This document shows, in pieces, positions 47,151 through 56,360 of a DNA stretch of 64,000 nucleotides. Positions within the stretch are counted from its first letter, which is position 1; each line of letters starts with the position of its first letter. The translations under genes were made by a program, and so were the position numbers. Source of the DNA: Sphingobacterium sp. UBA7855 (GTDB lineage: Bacteria; Bacteroidota; Bacteroidia; Sphingobacteriales; Sphingobacteriaceae); contig DLST01000016.1 in the NCBI GenBank assembly GCA_002500745.1, positions 142,638-206,637 on the forward strand, in the 5' to 3' direction. The notes under the pieces were generated by a model that ran no database searches, was not told the origin of the DNA, and saw nothing but the letters and a program-made list of their open reading frames with translations.

Positions 47151-47192
47151 CCTTTTCTTCTTTATCTTTACTCTCTAATATTTCTTTTCCCG

Positions 47193-47855
47193 ATGAGCAA
47201 TCTTACAACAGATAATCCCGTTGCACTTCAGGCCTTAATGGATGAAACAATCTTTGGAAATGGTTTTGATTTTCAGGCAGATCTGTATACGCATCCTATG
47301 CAGGAGGAGAACGGTGCTCATGCGCAAGTAGCTGTTGTACAAGCATCATCGGAAATGAAGGATACCTCGTATGTGGCCGTGGGCTTAGGTGCAGAGAAAG
47401 CCGCTGTAGCTATTGAGTCCGGCAGGGGCGGCGATACTGTTAACCATCTGGAGGTATTGGGTGGTGAGTTTATCTATCAGGGAAGTAAAGAACAAGGTAT
47501 ACTCTTTATTTTACGTTATGAGCAGTATCCTTATTTCTCGCCAGCAGCCCTTGATGCTTTTGAGAAGACAATTGGTGCTTTGAAATTGACCAAAGAGACC
47601 GTTGCGGTACTCAATTTGGCAAATCCCCATAACCCGAATGATTTTAAGCGCATTATGCAGTTTTTCCAACCAAATAAGATTATATTGTTAGGTGTTGACC
47701 CCGCATCTTTGAAACTTCCATTTATTGAACATAATTCCTACATGAAAGGCCGTATTGCGACGGTTTTTAATACGTTCAGTTTTGAAGAGATGTTTGTTGA
47801 TGTGAACAAAAAGAAGCTGTTTTGGAACGAATTTAAGACCTTTATTGTTTCTTGA
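47193..47855 (+). CDS. Hypothetical 220-residue cytoplasmic protein
   Basis: This soluble protein shows an alternating alpha/beta pattern and an NKIILLGVDPASLKLP segment that looks like a Rossmann-type strand-loop. It has no signal peptide, membrane helix or motif I can name. A second frame-consistent feature is the ending KKKLFWNEFKTFI. I considered a DNA polymerase accessory-like fold but cannot support it. It follows the DHS-like gene and its terminator, so it needs its own promoter; none is clear. Confidence 0.7.
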   Translation: MSNLTTDNPVALQALMDETIFGNGFDFQADLYTHPMQEENGAHAQVAVVQASSEMKDTSYVAVGLGAEKAAVAIESGRGGDTVNHLEVLGGEFIYQGSKEQGILFILRYEQYPYFSPAALDAFEKTIGALKLTKETVAVLNLANPHNPNDFKRIMQFFQPNKIILLGVDPASLKLPFIEHNSYMKGRIATVFNTFSFEEMFVDVNKKKLFWNEFKTFIVS

Positions 47856-47927
47856 TTTTTTTATCAGAAACTTGTTATGAATAAAATTGGGATTTAAGAG
47901 GGAATGTGAGCTCCTAAACCCCATCTA

Positions 47928-48128
47928 TTATTTAATCTTCTTTGTTATTAATTTGGCAAGGGACTTTGCAGTTTTAGCGTAACCCTCGGCTATTCTGTCA
48001 TTAGTATTGGGTATCCCGACGAAATCAAAATCTCCAGAAAGAACTTTCATTTTTTGTGCAAATGTACTGCATGGAGACACCATCACTAAGGTCAGCAGTA
48101 GATAAACTGCTAAAGAAAACTTTTTCAT
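47928..48128 (-). CDS. Short secreted protein, possible internally deleted family member
   Basis: This 66-residue protein has a clear signal peptide (MKKFSLAVYLLLTLVMVSPC, cleavage after FAQ), a KMKVLSGDFDF segment and the ending NDRIAEGYAKTAKSLAKLI. Both parts resemble the two ends of a longer (~200-residue) secreted Bacteroidota family, as I recall it. The middle is missing. The frame has an ATG and stop and is intact as it stands, so it may be either a remnant or a working mini-protein. Confidence 0.55.
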   Translation of the reverse strand: MKKFSLAVYLLLTLVMVSPCSTFAQKMKVLSGDFDFVGIPNTNDRIAEGYAKTAKSLAKLITKKIK

Positions 48129-48294
48129 TATTTTTATTGGGTTAATAGTGCCAATTATAAGTTTTATTACAGAATATATATATGGTAATGCTTATTTTTG
48201 GAGGTGTAACTTCATGGAAAAATTGTAGCCCACTGCAAAGTGAGGAGCACGGTAGATAAAGCGAAATAACAAACAAAAACTAAATTTGAAGAAG

Positions 48295-48870
48295 ATGCTA
48301 GAATTAGTGTTTGCAACCAATAATGCCCATAAATTGGAAGAGGTCCAAGCGATCGTGGGGGATGCTTTTGTCATTAAGAGTTTAAACGATATTGACTGTC
48401 AGGATGATATTCCAGAAACAGGTATAACATTTGAGGAAAATGCCCAGCAGAAAACGGACTATTTGGTGAACAAATATGGTCTTTACTGTTTTGGAGATGA
48501 CTCAGGCTTAGAAATTGATGCATTAAATGGTGAGCCTGGAGTTTATTCAGCACGTTATTCAGGATCGAGGGATATGGAAAAGAATATTGATCTTGTCCTG
48601 AAAAATTTAGGCGATAACCCCAATCGTACAGCGAGATTCAAAACAGTTATTTCACTATATTTGAATGAGCAGCAGCACTTCTTTGAGGGAAGTATTGAAG
48701 GTAAAATTATTGCGGAACGTAGAGGTGTTGATGGTTTTGGTTATGATCCCATCTTTATCCCTAATGGCTATGACAAGACTTTTGCGGAGATGACTGCCCT
48801 TGAAAAAAACAGCATAAGCCATCGTGCGATTGCTGTGGGCAAACTTGCTGCATATTTAAGAACGAAGTAA
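48295..48870 (+). CDS. rdgB: Non-canonical purine NTP pyrophosphatase (RdgB/HAM1)
   Basis: This enzyme hydrolyses dITP, XTP and related nucleotides and keeps them out of DNA. From the ATG at 48295 the 191 residues begin LELVFATNNAHKLEEVQAIV, the nucleotide-binding start of the family. GDDSGLEIDALNGEPGVYSARY with the catalytic Asp, GVDGFGYDPIFIP and SHRAIAVGKL follow. An in-frame TTG at 48286 would add three residues and is unlikely. The length is normal. A strong terminator lies 98 nt downstream. Confidence 0.94.
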   Translation: MLELVFATNNAHKLEEVQAIVGDAFVIKSLNDIDCQDDIPETGITFEENAQQKTDYLVNKYGLYCFGDDSGLEIDALNGEPGVYSARYSGSRDMEKNIDLVLKNLGDNPNRTARFKTVISLYLNEQQHFFEGSIEGKIIAERRGVDGFGYDPIFIPNGYDKTFAEMTALEKNSISHRAIAVGKLAAYLRTK

Positions 48871-48968
48871 GTTAGTTACGATCTGATTTGAGTTATAAAT
48901 AGAAGTTTTTATTTATTTAATGATAAGGAATGAGCGCTTCTGAGAGGATCAGCAGATAGGCTTAAATC

Positions 48969-49009
48969 AAAAAAGCAGCGCAAAACAATTTGTTTTGCGC
49001 TGCTTTTTT
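48969..49009. terminator. Bidirectional terminator between rdgB and the OstA-like gene
   Basis: A perfect 18-bp stem (48969-48986 with 48992-49009) has a 5-nt loop and A6/T6 ends. It lies between two convergent genes. Confidence 0.9.
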
Positions 49010-49029
49010 ATGCGACTTGGTATTGGCGG

Positions 49030-51558
49030 TTATTTAGTTTTTACTTTTGTCTGTGTACTATCTTGCGCCGATATTATCGCCGATTTATTTGTTGTTGAGT
49101 CGGACTTTGCAGTTGCTTTGTCGGCTGCAGTCTTTACATTTGTTTTCGTACTGTTAGCTTTACCTGTTGTTTCCGATGGCTTAGCTGTTTTGGTGGCAGC
49201 GCTTGTTTTATTGTTTGAAGCGTCCACCGCTTTTTCTTTCTCGAGCGTTTCGTTCCCATCAGCTTTCTTGGCGGCACCCTTTTGAGGGGTCGTTGATTTA
49301 TCGCCTTTTTTAATAGACTTCATTGTCCCTGATTCCTCACCTTCTGGCGCAGTAGGAACCGTAAACGAAGCTTTTGAAAGGTCTCTTTTTCGATTTAATA
49401 AATCGTCTTTTGACTTAGGCCGGTCTTCAGGTCGCCAAGTGAAATTCGGAAGAAATTCCTTATCGGCCGTGACTTCAGCAATAGGATAGACCTTGCCGTC
49501 TACTTTCCGGATGGATACATATTCCTTCAGCTTATTATCTTCCATCAAGATCTTGAAGCGGCTACTTCGATCGTGGACAAGCTCTGTGGTTACATTGGTC
49601 TTTTCATCAATATTGTAGAATATATTTTCAGCGTTGCCATCAACAAACAGACGTTCCATACGGTTATTGGTGAAAAAGCTGGTAATCTTCCGACCTTTAA
49701 TCTGATTGAATTTTAATGAGTCGCTTGTTGCGTTTACCATGAAAGCGTTACCGACAAGTAGTGAATTGTCCAATTTTTGATTCTTTACTTGTAGGAATAT
49801 GGTATCTCCAGAGATTTGTGAGTTTTCGGCCCACATCATTGGTTTTCCCATTAGTCTGAACATGGAATCTTGCATACCATAATACATAGAATCTGCTACG
49901 GCTTGGAGGTCAGATTTAAATAGTCGCGCATTATAGTAGGCTTTTATAATCCGTGTTTTGGCCGTATCCTGTGTTAGAGAATCTCGTTTACCCTGTTGAG
50001 CATTTTTTAAAGCTGCTCCCATCAGTTTATCGGATTCACCGCCTTTCGGGATGATCGCTTTTTTACGCAATAAACTATCAGCCTTAAGATTTTTTTCAAT
50101 TTCTATCTTGTTTTGATCACCGACAATAGCTGGTGTTTTTTTTGCTGCAATCGGTTTCTTATTTGTCAGGGTATCTTGTACTTTTTTAATGTTCTTTTCA
50201 AGAACCGGTTTGCTGTTGTCTTTTTTAGGCAAACTGTCGATTCCCTTGTGAATGCCATCTTTTATGTTTTCTAATGTACCTGTGGAATCAACTGTTGTTG
50301 AGCTGGAATCTTGGTCACCATAATCGACCTCATTGTCGTCCTCAATCGCCCCACCTTCACGATTCAATTTAAAATCTCTTGCAATATAATCTCGGCGAAA
50401 TATCATCTGTGAGAAGAGCGTGTCGGCTGTCATAAAAACAGAATCTACCTGTGAATCAGTCTTAAGTGGTTTATTATTGCCGCTTTTGATATTTTTACCT
50501 GGACGTTCCTTTTCTTCTAGAGCAACTTGCGATGTAGTTTTATTTGATTTGAGCTTATCTTTCTGTCTATCTTTATCAATTTCCTTTAACTCTTTAGTTT
50601 CTTTTTTGAGCTCTTGCCCTGTTTTTTGTGGAGCAGGAGACAAAGAAGATACAGAATCTTTTTGTGTTGAATCTTTTTTGACAACCGAAATGATCAACGG
50701 CTTATCAGTCATTGTGATGGATTCGTTCCTTCCATTGTACAAGCCAAATCCTCCGTAGGCATAAAATTTGTCTAAGGTGTCAACAAAGACCACATTTTTT
50801 ACGGCTTTACCGATTCCCACTTGTCTATCGTAGAATAGGCTGTCTCCCTTAAGAAACTTTGTCCCTTCTGTGTAGAGGTTGTTTTTAGAGAAATAAGCCT
50901 GGCCCGTTGCCATATGGTATCGGCCTTTTTCAGTATATAAGTTTTCCCCTTTATTTCCCTTGATATTGGTAGGCCCATAGAAATCAGTAATGCGTGTATT
51001 ACCATTATATTTCATGGAATCCGTGTAGACTTTTACATTGGTTGATCGGACCACAACTTTTTGATTGAAATAAGATTCCCCTGTATTTTCGAAATAAGTA
51101 GCTCGCTGGCTTGTAATTGTATCGCTTCCTGACAGAATACGCCCACCACTGTAATAATTACCGATTTTACTTCGCATATTATAGACAAGGTGGTCGGTCG
51201 TCAGTATGGAGCCGTTGGTGCTGACCATGCGAACTGCTCCTGTAAGTGTAGCGAGTTGCATTGCTGCTTCATAATGTAATTTATTGGAGAATATCTGTGT
51301 ACCGTCGGGTTGAGTAATGATTACGTTTCCAAAGGCTTCAAAAAATTGTCTGCCAATGTTGTCTTTATGTAAATAGCCACTATCTGAGGATAGCGTTGAA
51401 CCCACATGTTCATAGACTGGACGGTAAAACAAAATATTGCCGTCTTTTCCAGTAATAATATGGGATGATGAAAGAAGCTTTAGTTCATCCTGTTTCTGAG
51501 CTTGGACCGACAAGCCAGTTAAAATAAATACAATAAGTGTATAAATGTATTGTTTCAC
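49030..51558 (-). CDS. OstA-like (LptA/LptD N-domain) protein with long low-complexity tail
   Basis: This protein of about 842 residues has a signal peptide (KQYIYTLIVFILTGLSVQAQ). Residues ~25-290 form repeated beta-strand segments of the OstA/LptA type (FSNKLHYEAAMQLATLTGAV, TTDHLVYNMRSKIGNYYSGG), which shuttle lipopolysaccharide across the periplasm. A Lys/Ser/Asp-rich linker comes next. A second OstA-like block covers about 510-690, and a Thr/Lys/Ala-rich tail ends the protein. I chose the GTG at 51558 because a TATTTTTG box lies 5 nt before it. A GTG at 51603 lies upstream of that promoter. Confidence 0.88.
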   Translation of the reverse strand: MKQYIYTLIVFILTGLSVQAQKQDELKLLSSSHIITGKDGNILFYRPVYEHVGSTLSSDSGYLHKDNIGRQFFEAFGNVIITQPDGTQIFSNKLHYEAAMQLATLTGAVRMVSTNGSILTTDHLVYNMRSKIGNYYSGGRILSGSDTITSQRATYFENTGESYFNQKVVVRSTNVKVYTDSMKYNGNTRITDFYGPTNIKGNKGENLYTEKGRYHMATGQAYFSKNNLYTEGTKFLKGDSLFYDRQVGIGKAVKNVVFVDTLDKFYAYGGFGLYNGRNESITMTDKPLIISVVKKDSTQKDSVSSLSPAPQKTGQELKKETKELKEIDKDRQKDKLKSNKTTSQVALEEKERPGKNIKSGNNKPLKTDSQVDSVFMTADTLFSQMIFRRDYIARDFKLNREGGAIEDDNEVDYGDQDSSSTTVDSTGTLENIKDGIHKGIDSLPKKDNSKPVLEKNIKKVQDTLTNKKPIAAKKTPAIVGDQNKIEIEKNLKADSLLRKKAIIPKGGESDKLMGAALKNAQQGKRDSLTQDTAKTRIIKAYYNARLFKSDLQAVADSMYYGMQDSMFRLMGKPMMWAENSQISGDTIFLQVKNQKLDNSLLVGNAFMVNATSDSLKFNQIKGRKITSFFTNNRMERLFVDGNAENIFYNIDEKTNVTTELVHDRSSRFKILMEDNKLKEYVSIRKVDGKVYPIAEVTADKEFLPNFTWRPEDRPKSKDDLLNRKRDLSKASFTVPTAPEGEESGTMKSIKKGDKSTTPQKGAAKKADGNETLEKEKAVDASNNKTSAATKTAKPSETTGKANSTKTNVKTAADKATAKSDSTTNKSAIISAQDSTQTKVKTK

Positions 51559-51563
51559 ATGGG

Positions 51564-51571
51564 CAAAAATA
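51564..51571 (-). promoter_or_regulatory. TAnnTTTG box 5 nt before the OstA-like gene
   Basis: TATTTTTG on the minus strand is followed by CCCAT and the GTG start at 51558. It decides between two possible GTG starts. Confidence 0.55.
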
Positions 51572-51645
51572 TGGATTTTAATTGCTACTTTACTGGATTT
51601 CACAAATTTTAAGACTTGAATTTATCTTTGACATAAAATATACCT

Positions 51646-51653
51646 TAACTTTG
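51646..51653 (+). promoter_or_regulatory. TAnnTTTG box 4 nt before tilS (leaderless type)
   Basis: TAACTTTG is followed by TTCT and the tilS ATG. It lies about 75 nt from the divergent OstA-like promoter. Confidence 0.65.
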
Positions 51654-51657
51654 TTCT

Positions 51658-52989
51658 ATGAATGTGCTGGAAAGACTAAAGGGCTATATTGAAAAGGAGC
51701 ATTTGTTGATGCCCCATCATAAGGTATTGCTTACAGTGAGTGGAGGAAAGGATTCGATGCTTATGGCACATCTGTTTGTAAAAGCGGGGTATACCCTTGC
51801 TATTGCACATTGTAATTTTAAATTGAGGGGTACGGATTCTGATGCGGACGAAGCATTGGTTAGAACGTTCGCCACGGAAAATAATGTCCCGATATTTGTG
51901 CGGCATTTTGATACAAAAACCTATGCGAAAGAGCGACAGATTTCGATTCAAATGGCTGCCCGTGAACTTCGTTACGCCTGGTTTGAGAAATTGCGACATG
52001 AAATGGACTTCGATCGAATTGCAGTTGCTCATCATCTGAATGATCATATCGAAACGGTTCTATTAAACCTTTGTCGCGGAACTGGTCTTCAGGGACTTCA
52101 GGGTATTCTCCCTGTCCGGGAGCGCATCATTCGACCCTTACTTTTCCTAAAGGCCAGCGAAATTGAACATTTTGTTAATATGTACGGTATTTCCTATCGA
52201 GATGATCAATCCAATTTTTCAACAAAATATGCCCGAAATAAAATACGGATTGATATTATTCCGCATTTTCAAAAGCTTCAGCCAGATTTCGAAATGGTCT
52301 TCGAGCAGAATATCCAACATTTTAAAGAGTCTTATCAACTGCTGCAGCAATTTGTAGAGCCTATTCGCAAACTGCTTTTTTTTCCTACTGGCGCTGGGTG
52401 GGAGGTTCGGAAAGAAGATTTAGAACCTTATCTTGATAATCTACCACTGCTCTATGAGCTATTCTCGCCCTTTAATTTCTCAAAGGCGATATTAAGTGAT
52501 CTCCAACAAGCATGGGTAAGAGAATCGGGGCGTATTTTTCAATCTGATTGCTACCATATGCTCTTGGACAGAAATGAACTTTTTATTCGAGAGAAGGAAT
52601 TTGTTTCTGCTGATGAGGGGTTGATTACCTCCGAAACTTCAACCGTGGAGTGGAAGCAGTATTGCTTTCATGCTGAGGTTTCTACAGATGTAACTATTGT
52701 CCAAGCGACAGAGGTTGCGAAGCTGGAGTATGATTTATTGGTTTTTCCTCTCACGATTCGATCGTGGAAAGTTGGCGATAGCTTTTATCCTTTAGGTATG
52801 GAAGGCCGTAAGAAGCTGAGCGATTTTTTTATCAATAAGAAGATCAGCTTATTTGAAAAAGATAATATTCCGATCGTGGTGAATGGAAACGGAGATATTC
52901 TTTGGGTAGCAAATTATCGGATAGACAATCGTTATAAAATTACCTCCAATACAAAAAAAGTCCTTACTTTAGTTTGCAGAACTGATTAG
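51658..52989 (+). CDS. tilS: tRNA(Ile)-lysidine synthetase
   Basis: TilS attaches lysine to C34 of tRNA(Ile)-CAU so that it reads AUA codons; it is essential. The 443 residues have the ATP pyrophosphatase loop SGGKDS near residue 29. The N-type PP-loop domain includes IAHCNFKLRGTDSDAD, VAHHLNDHIETVLLNL and RPLLFLKASEI, and a C-terminal TilS domain contains SWKVGDSFYPLGMEGRKKLS. The length and motifs are normal. The start is fixed by a promoter box 4 nt upstream. Confidence 0.95.
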   Translation: MNVLERLKGYIEKEHLLMPHHKVLLTVSGGKDSMLMAHLFVKAGYTLAIAHCNFKLRGTDSDADEALVRTFATENNVPIFVRHFDTKTYAKERQISIQMAARELRYAWFEKLRHEMDFDRIAVAHHLNDHIETVLLNLCRGTGLQGLQGILPVRERIIRPLLFLKASEIEHFVNMYGISYRDDQSNFSTKYARNKIRIDIIPHFQKLQPDFEMVFEQNIQHFKESYQLLQQFVEPIRKLLFFPTGAGWEVRKEDLEPYLDNLPLLYELFSPFNFSKAILSDLQQAWVRESGRIFQSDCYHMLLDRNELFIREKEFVSADEGLITSETSTVEWKQYCFHAEVSTDVTIVQATEVAKLEYDLLVFPLTIRSWKVGDSFYPLGMEGRKKLSDFFINKKISLFEKDNIPIVVNGNGDILWVANYRIDNRYKITSNTKKVLTLVCRTD

Positions 52990-53177
52990 CGACAAATGCT
53001 GCCGCTGAATTAGAAAAAAAACTCTGTTTTTGGAGAACGTACAAGGTGTTTCTATGAAGCTAATCCAGTATAGTGTGGATTGTGAAAACCATAGAAGCGA
53101 AGCGATGCTATTGATAGGTTGAAATATAACCAAGCAATGGTATTGAGTCTCCCAATTGACAGCTAAATCTTAAATAA

Positions 53178-53672
53178 ATGAAAGAAGGTGTACTCTATTC
53201 GGAAAATCAATATTTAGGTCGTGACCGTGTTTGGATAAGTGTGCGTTTGGTGCTTGTACTTTTTTGCTTTACTGCATTTTATCTGAATTTGGATCATTTG
53301 ATATCCAGTCAATTGTTTTTTATTGTCGGGGTAGGTATTATCATCACATCTATCGTAATGATGTATATGGTATTGTTCCGTACGGAGGTCTTTGAAGATC
53401 ACATTCTTATTAGCGGGCTTTGGTCTACCCGGGTGGTCAAAATAGATCTTGCTTCTATCACAAAGATTGAAAAGGCACCATATAGCACTTTCTTTTTCAA
53501 TAACCCAGTTTACAATCTGCATACAAAAGGTAAAATTAAATTCTTTGCTGGTGGTAAAAATGCTGTCTTTCTGACAGATAAAAATGGCCTTACTTATGTC
53601 TTGGGCACACAACGCCAAGAAGAGCTCTACCGGATTATTAGGGAAACGAAAGAGAAATTAGGAAAATCTTAA
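53178..53672 (+). CDS. PH-like membrane protein, hypothetical
   Basis: This 164-residue protein has two membrane helices (about residues 17-35 and 40-60) and a C-terminal beta-rich domain of about 95 residues. The arrangement RTEVFEDHILISGLWSTRVVKIDLASITKIEKAP resembles bacterial PH (YdbT/YdbS-like) domains. Function unknown. The 188-bp gap upstream contains no clear gene, and I see no operon partner. Confidence 0.75.
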   Translation: MKEGVLYSENQYLGRDRVWISVRLVLVLFCFTAFYLNLDHLISSQLFFIVGVGIIITSIVMMYMVLFRTEVFEDHILISGLWSTRVVKIDLASITKIEKAPYSTFFFNNPVYNLHTKGKIKFFAGGKNAVFLTDKNGLTYVLGTQRQEELYRIIRETKEKLGKS

Positions 53673-53757
53673 AATGTGTTAATAAATTCTTATCTGACAT
53701 TTTAAAGACATCAATTTTCCGAGTTATTGGTTAAATTTGATAAAATAACAACGAACT

Positions 53758-54078
53758 ATGGCATTTTTAAAATTTATACTTATTGCATTCGCTGTTTACT
53801 TTGTAGTAAGATTCTTATTTAAATTATTTTTACCTTTCGCGATGCGCAAAGCAGCTGAGAAGTTAATGAAAAAAGCGCAGCAACAGGGTGGAGCATATAA
53901 TAGCCAAGGGCAAGGCGGAACATTTTATTATGAATTTAACGGTCAACGCCAAGAGCAAGCCAAAAGGTCGCAGCCCGAAGGTAAGGTGCATGTAGATTAC
54001 ATTCCGCCAAAAGAAGGTGTCGAACGTAAAGGTACAGAAACGGCTGGTGAGTTTGTCGATTTTGAGGAAATTAAATAA
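53758..54078 (+). CDS. DUF4834 family protein
   Basis: This 106-residue protein has an N-terminal membrane helix (MAFLKFILIAFAVYFVVRFL). A basic amphipathic segment (RKAAEKLMKKAQQQ) and a flexible Gln/Gly-rich hydrophilic tail ending in VDFEEIK follow. This matches the DUF4834 family, which I know only from Bacteroidota. It precedes recF by 33 nt. Function unknown. Confidence 0.85.
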   Translation: MAFLKFILIAFAVYFVVRFLFKLFLPFAMRKAAEKLMKKAQQQGGAYNSQGQGGTFYYEFNGQRQEQAKRSQPEGKVHVDYIPPKEGVERKGTETAGEFVDFEEIK

Positions 54079-54099
54079 TTTTTAGCAATTCAAATAGCG

Positions 54100-54107
54100 T
54101 ATCTTTG
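54100..54107 (+). promoter_or_regulatory. TAnnTTTG box 4 nt before recF (leaderless type)
   Basis: TATCTTTG is followed by TGCC and the recF ATG. No clear -33 TTG is seen at the expected distance. Confidence 0.6.
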
Positions 54108-54111
54108 TGCC

Positions 54112-55215
54112 ATGTGGCTCAAGCAACTTTCTGTTCTAAATTTCAAAAATTACGCGGAATCATCTTTGGAATTCCTTCCTGAGGTAAATGCATTTACAGG
54201 TGATAATGGGGTTGGAAAAACCAATCTTTTGGATGCGATTCATTATTTATCCCTTTGTAAAAGTTATTTCAATCCGATCGATTCACAGCACATCAAGTCA
54301 GGTAACGACTGGTTTATGGTACAGGGAGAGTTTAATAAAGAATCAACCAGTGATTTTATATCTTGTAGCCTAAAAAAAAATCAAAAGAAGCAGTTTAAAA
54401 AAAACAAGAAGGATTATCCTAGATTGGCTGATCATATCGGTTTGTTTCCTTTGGTGATGATTTCCCCAAACGATAGTATCATCGTCACAGATGGGAGTGA
54501 AGAACGTAGAAAGTTTGTGGATAATGTAATTTCCCAAACAGACAATAAATATTTAGATACGCTGATTATTTATAATAAGTTTTTAGCTCAACGTAACAGC
54601 CTTCTTAAACAAGCGCGTCAAACTAGTGTACTTGATCTTGGACTAATTGAAATTCTTAATTTTCAACTTGAAGAAGTTGGAAATATTATTTTTCAAAAAA
54701 GAAGATCCTTTATGGAGGAGTTTCAGCCTGAGTTTGACCGACATTATCAGTTCCTCACTGAAGACGCGGAGTCCGTACAATTGCACTATGAATCGCCTTT
54801 AATGACTGATTCTTTTTTACGTATTTTGGAAAAGAACTTGGAGCGTGACCGTATGTTAGAACGTACCACGCAGGGTATACATAAGGATGATCTAATATTT
54901 ACAATTCACGGTGGAATGCCTTTGAAAAAATTTGGTTCTCAAGGGCAACAAAAATCTTTTTTAATTGCGCTAAAACTTGCTCAATATTCTTATTTGCAAC
55001 ATAAAAAGGGTTTTAAGCCTCTGCTTCTTTTGGATGATATATTCGATAAACTAGATGATCGTAGAACACACAAATTGATGCAAATGGTTTCCGAAGATGA
55101 TTTTGGACAGATTTTCCTAACCGATACAGATTCAAAAAGAATTGAGCGAATATTTGAGGAAATCAACCGTCCTGTTCGTATATTTGATATTGTAGGAGGA
55201 CAAGTCAATGTATAA
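54112..55215 (+). CDS. recF: DNA replication and repair protein RecF
   Basis: RecF loads RecA onto gapped DNA with RecO and RecR. The 367 residues show the SMC-like ATPase parts: Walker A TGDNGVGKTNLLDAIHYLS near residue 29, signature FGSQGQQKSFLIALKLAQ near 280 and Walker B PLLLLDDIFDKLDD near 305. The start is supported by a promoter box 4 nt upstream. The next gene (DUF721) overlaps its end by 8 nt, a pairing also found near replication origins in other phyla. No dnaA, dnaN or gyrB is in the window. Confidence 0.95.
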   Translation: MWLKQLSVLNFKNYAESSLEFLPEVNAFTGDNGVGKTNLLDAIHYLSLCKSYFNPIDSQHIKSGNDWFMVQGEFNKESTSDFISCSLKKNQKKQFKKNKKDYPRLADHIGLFPLVMISPNDSIIVTDGSEERRKFVDNVISQTDNKYLDTLIIYNKFLAQRNSLLKQARQTSVLDLGLIEILNFQLEEVGNIIFQKRRSFMEEFQPEFDRHYQFLTEDAESVQLHYESPLMTDSFLRILEKNLERDRMLERTTQGIHKDDLIFTIHGGMPLKKFGSQGQQKSFLIALKLAQYSYLQHKKGFKPLLLLDDIFDKLDDRRTHKLMQMVSEDDFGQIFLTDTDSKRIERIFEEINRPVRIFDIVGGQVNV

Positions 55216-55534
55216 GAAGCACGCTAAGAAAAGCCTGGAATTTATTCGGTCAAGCGATGATATCACGATTAAGGAGGGAGTTGAACGTCTTCTTGAGGCT
55301 TATAAACTGCGAAGGAAATTTGACGAAACATCGATCGCTTCCGTTTGGCCTCAATTGATCGGTAGAGCTATTGCTAATCGCACTCAGCAGCTATATGTTC
55401 GTGATAAAAAACTGTTTGTACGTGTCGAGTCTGCTGTTATTAAAAATGAATTGGCGCTTATGCGACGACAAATTTTAGGGAGGGTAAATGAATATGTAGG
55501 TCACGTCATTATTGAAGAAGTCGTGATTTTATAA
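55208..55534 (+). CDS. DUF721 domain protein (DciA-like)
   Basis: This 108-residue protein matches the DUF721 family: LRRKFDETSIASVWPQLIGR, RTQQLYVRDKKLFVRVESA and a C-terminal helix. In other bacteria a DUF721 protein, DciA, helps load the replicative helicase. Here the domain alone is present, so a DciA role is plausible but inferred. It overlaps recF by 8 nt, which implies translational coupling. Confidence 0.85.
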   Translation: MYKKHAKKSLEFIRSSDDITIKEGVERLLEAYKLRRKFDETSIASVWPQLIGRAIANRTQQLYVRDKKLFVRVESAVIKNELALMRRQILGRVNEYVGHVIIEEVVIL

Positions 55535-55545
55535 AATCTCTTTTC

Positions 55546-56109
55546 ATGTTTGATCAACTCTTCCAAGATTTTTTCCCTATTTCTGAGGCTAGTGCCTTAA
55601 AACTTTTCTCAAACTTCGCGCGTATTGAATTAAAACGTGGTGATTATTTGATCAAGGCGGGCGATTATTCTTCCAACCTGTTTGTGATAGAATCCGGATT
55701 AATCCGTCAATATGCTTGGTCAAAAAAAGGAGAGTTTACGCAATGGATAGGTACAACGAATCATTTTGTGACAGATCTAACTTCTTTCATCTTTGGCAGG
55801 GCTTCCAGATGGAATTTCCAATGCATTAGCGATTGTACGGTATACCGTTTGTCAAAGTCCGATTACCAGCGGATGGAATCCGAAATTGAGGAATGGAATA
55901 AATTTGAGAAGGCTTTTTTAGCCAAATGCTTTTGTACTATGGAGCAGCGCATTTCGGATTTCATTTGTCTAACGGCGGATGAGAGATATGTCCAATACTT
56001 TGAACAACATAAATTATTATTCCAACAAGTTCCTCTTCAATATATCGCCTCCGTTTTGGGTATGAGCCCAGAAACCTTGAGTCGTATTCGAACAAAAATA
56101 AGTTCTTGA
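55546..56109 (+). CDS. Crp/Fnr family transcriptional regulator
   Basis: This 187-residue protein has a cyclic-nucleotide-binding-type beta roll at about residues 20-110 (LIKAGDYSSNLFVIESGLIRQY). A dimer helix and a C-terminal helix-turn-helix (QVPLQYIASVLGMSPETLSRIRTKI) follow. The typical cAMP phosphate-binding loop is not obvious, so the ligand is unknown. It lies 12 nt after the DUF721 gene on the same strand. Confidence 0.85.
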   Translation: MFDQLFQDFFPISEASALKLFSNFARIELKRGDYLIKAGDYSSNLFVIESGLIRQYAWSKKGEFTQWIGTTNHFVTDLTSFIFGRASRWNFQCISDCTVYRLSKSDYQRMESEIEEWNKFEKAFLAKCFCTMEQRISDFICLTADERYVQYFEQHKLLFQQVPLQYIASVLGMSPETLSRIRTKISS

Positions 56110-56360
56110 TAAAAGTCAAGAGCGACCTGCCTGTCTCTTTCTAGTTTTGTCGTGTAGCTGTTAACGAACAGCTTAATTAATCGAACACGTAAGCAAAATT
56201 TTGTGTATACGGTTCGTAATAAGCTTGGAATAGTTTGTATGCAACTGTAATAATTGAAATTAAGACGAAACTAGGATAGCATCACATACGCTTTATCGTT
56301 ATATGAAGACGGATGAAGAAGATGGAGCTATTTTGTCGTTTCAGCGATAAAAAGAACACA

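Noticed and set aside
53214..53618. 134-codon frame antisense to the PH-like gene
   Set aside because: Complete overlap with a gene that has membrane helices and a PH-like domain; no start context.
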